NCBI GenBank assembly: GCA_018334775.1
Contig: JAGXLJ010000005.1
Span: 1 to 14,725, forward strand
Source: Halodesulfurarchaeum sp.
Lineage (GTDB): Archaea > Halobacteriota > Halobacteria > Halobacteriales > Halobacteriaceae
Length of the DNA stretch: 14,725 nt
Direction of reading: 5' to 3'
The notes below the pieces were generated by a model. It was not told the DNA's origin. It worked only from the letters and a program-made list of their open reading frames with translations, and searched no databases. Made by a program: the position numbers and the translations under genes. This document shows positions 13,677 to 14,725 of this stretch, in pieces; the stretch's first letter is position 1; every line of letters begins with the position of its first letter.

Positions 13677-14725
13677 TTACCCACTTGCGATCTGTTGGGC
13701 CCAGGTTTCGACCCAACTATCCAGCGACCCGACGAGGTCGTCGTAGGTGTGGGTTACCGTTTCCGGCGGTCGATATGCGTATTCCTGGAAGTCTGCCGGC
13801 GGATCGGCGGTTGTCGTCGCCGGGAACGCGACGTTCCGAACTGGGATCTCGGACTGAACCGCCGCCGAGAGCATGAAGTCGATGAAGGCGGTGGCCAATT
13901 CCGGATTCTCCGCGTCGGCAAAGCGGGCCATTCCCTCAGGCACGGCGTAGCCCTGGTCGTTCAGGAAGCCGATCTGATGGCGTTCCATATCCTGGTCATT
14001 CCGATGGGCATAGACCTGGTCGGTCGAGTAGGAGACGACTGCCGGCCGTTCCTCGTTCGAGTAGGCCGTATACGCCGCGTTCCAGTCCCCAAGGATTTGC
14101 GCTCCATTGTCAACGAGGGACTGCCAATAGTCCAGATATTCGGCTTCGCCCTGGTTCGCGATCGTCCAAAGGAGGAACGCCCGACCGGGATCGCTCGTCT
14201 GGGCGTTTTGGAGGAGCAACGTGTCCTCGAATTCGGGCCGGGTTAAATCCGCGAAGGTTTCCGGGGTTTCGATTGCTCCTGCATCGTAGACCAGACTGAT
14301 GAATCCCGTGTCGAAGGGGATCGCCCGCCCGCCCGGATCAAAACGCAAGTCCTCGATGACCGAATCGCCGTTCGAGAGTTGCCCACTCGCAATCGGGTCA
14401 AAGAGCGCCGTGTCGCCCAACTGTTCGTCGACCCGGACCAGATCGTCGGCGTTGACGCCGACGTAGACATCTGCGGACACGCCCACCCCCGATTGTTTTT
14501 GCTGGACGAAGTGATTGAGTTCCGAATCCGGTGTGAGCCATTCGATTGTCGCATCGGGATAGGCTGATTCGAAGTGCTCTTTGATCCAGTTACCCGGGCT
14601 CACGCTCGGAGCGTCGATGAAGGGTTCGTAGGTGGCGACACTGAGTGTCCCAGACAGGGCATCACTCCCGCTTGTCGTTCCTGTCGTCGTCCTATTTGTG
14701 TCAGCGCTGGGCCCAGCACAGCCTG
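13677..14725 (-). CDS. thiB: Thiamine-binding lipoprotein of an ABC importer (5' end outside window)
   Basis: The reverse-strand frame stays open to the window edge and begins GC-AGPSADTNRTTTG, which looks like the cysteine of a lipobox followed by a Thr/Ser-rich tether. The signal peptide therefore lies just outside. A GTG at 14603 is only an internal codon. About 348 residues are present. The body matches the ThiB/TbpA family: LSVATYEPFI at the start, PFDTGFISLVYD, QTSDPGRAFLLWT, ILGDWNAAYTAYSNEERPAV, VSYSTDQVY, and near the end SEIPVRNVAFPA. These correspond to thiamine-binding stretches such as the GWxxAY and SYxTSP regions. It captures the ligand at the cell surface and hands it to the permease encoded 20 bp downstream. 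The thiamine call rests on motif recall; thiamine phosphates or another ligand remain possible. Confidence 0.85.
   Translation of the reverse strand, partial: GCAGPSADTNRTTTGTTSGSDALSGTLSVATYEPFIDAPSVSPGNWIKEHFESAYPDATIEWLTPDSELNHFVQQKQSGVGVSADVYVGVNADDLVRVDEQLGDTALFDPIASGQLSNGDSVIEDLRFDPGGRAIPFDTGFISLVYDAGAIETPETFADLTRPEFEDTLLLQNAQTSDPGRAFLLWTIANQGEAEYLDYWQSLVDNGAQILGDWNAAYTAYSNEERPAVVSYSTDQVYAHRNDQDMERHQIGFLNDQGYAVPEGMARFADAENPELATAFIDFMLSAAVQSEIPVRNVAFPATTTADPPADFQEYAYRPPETVTHTYDDLVGSLDSWVETWAQQIASG

Noticed and set aside
13677..14603. Binding protein starting at the GTG at 14603
   Set aside because: The frame continues upstream through LSVATYEPFI to a lipobox-like Gly-Cys at the window edge, so the true start lies outside.

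Overview
This looks like a chromosomal segment of a halophilic euryarchaeon (class Halobacteria). The proteins are acidic and rich in Asp and Glu, and coding DNA is GC-rich. Several genes have a TATA-like element about 28 bp before the start codon, as in haloarchaeal leaderless transcripts. The gene set is euryarchaeal: the small subunit of DNA polymerase D, Orc1/Cdc6, and a Sec11-type signal peptidase. No tRNA, rRNA, CRISPR array or insertion sequence was seen.

Layout from left to right. Positions 1-380 (-) hold the N-terminal part of aspartate kinase. Positions 508-2037 (-) encode the DNA polymerase D exonuclease subunit (DP1), divergent from a signal peptidase I gene (2135-3169, +). A small ArsR-like regulator and a membrane protein (3906 to 3257, -) overlap by ATGA. 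Next is orc1/cdc6 (4041-5525, -). The AT-rich gap 5526-6595 is very probably the replication origin oriC1: two inverted ORB elements (5972-6003 and 6173-6207), G-runs facing outward, flank an AT-rich unwinding region with a striking G/T-only strand. To its right is a tight operon of an Era-like GTPase, a DUF2073 protein and a zinc-ribbon protein (6596-8419, +). These are the origin-associated proteins OapA, OapB and OapC, also known as ArvA, ArvB and ArvC, which drive vesicle formation in Haloferax.

Positions 8459-10094 hold a degenerate KaiC/RecA-like protein and two divergent small membrane proteins whose promoters share a 22-bp palindrome. A SAM-dependent methyltransferase (10158-10832, +) converges on an ABC importer operon transcribed leftward from the right edge: thiamine-binding lipoprotein (13677-14725, cut by the edge), fused two-domain permease (11875-13656) and ATPase (10847-11878).

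The centre of the window is a replication neighbourhood: the origin, its initiator, a subunit of the replicative polymerase, and the origin-associated GTPase operon. The signal peptidase sits in the same cluster in other haloarchaea, as far as I recall. The ArsR/membrane pair and the thiamine importer look like accessory neighbours.
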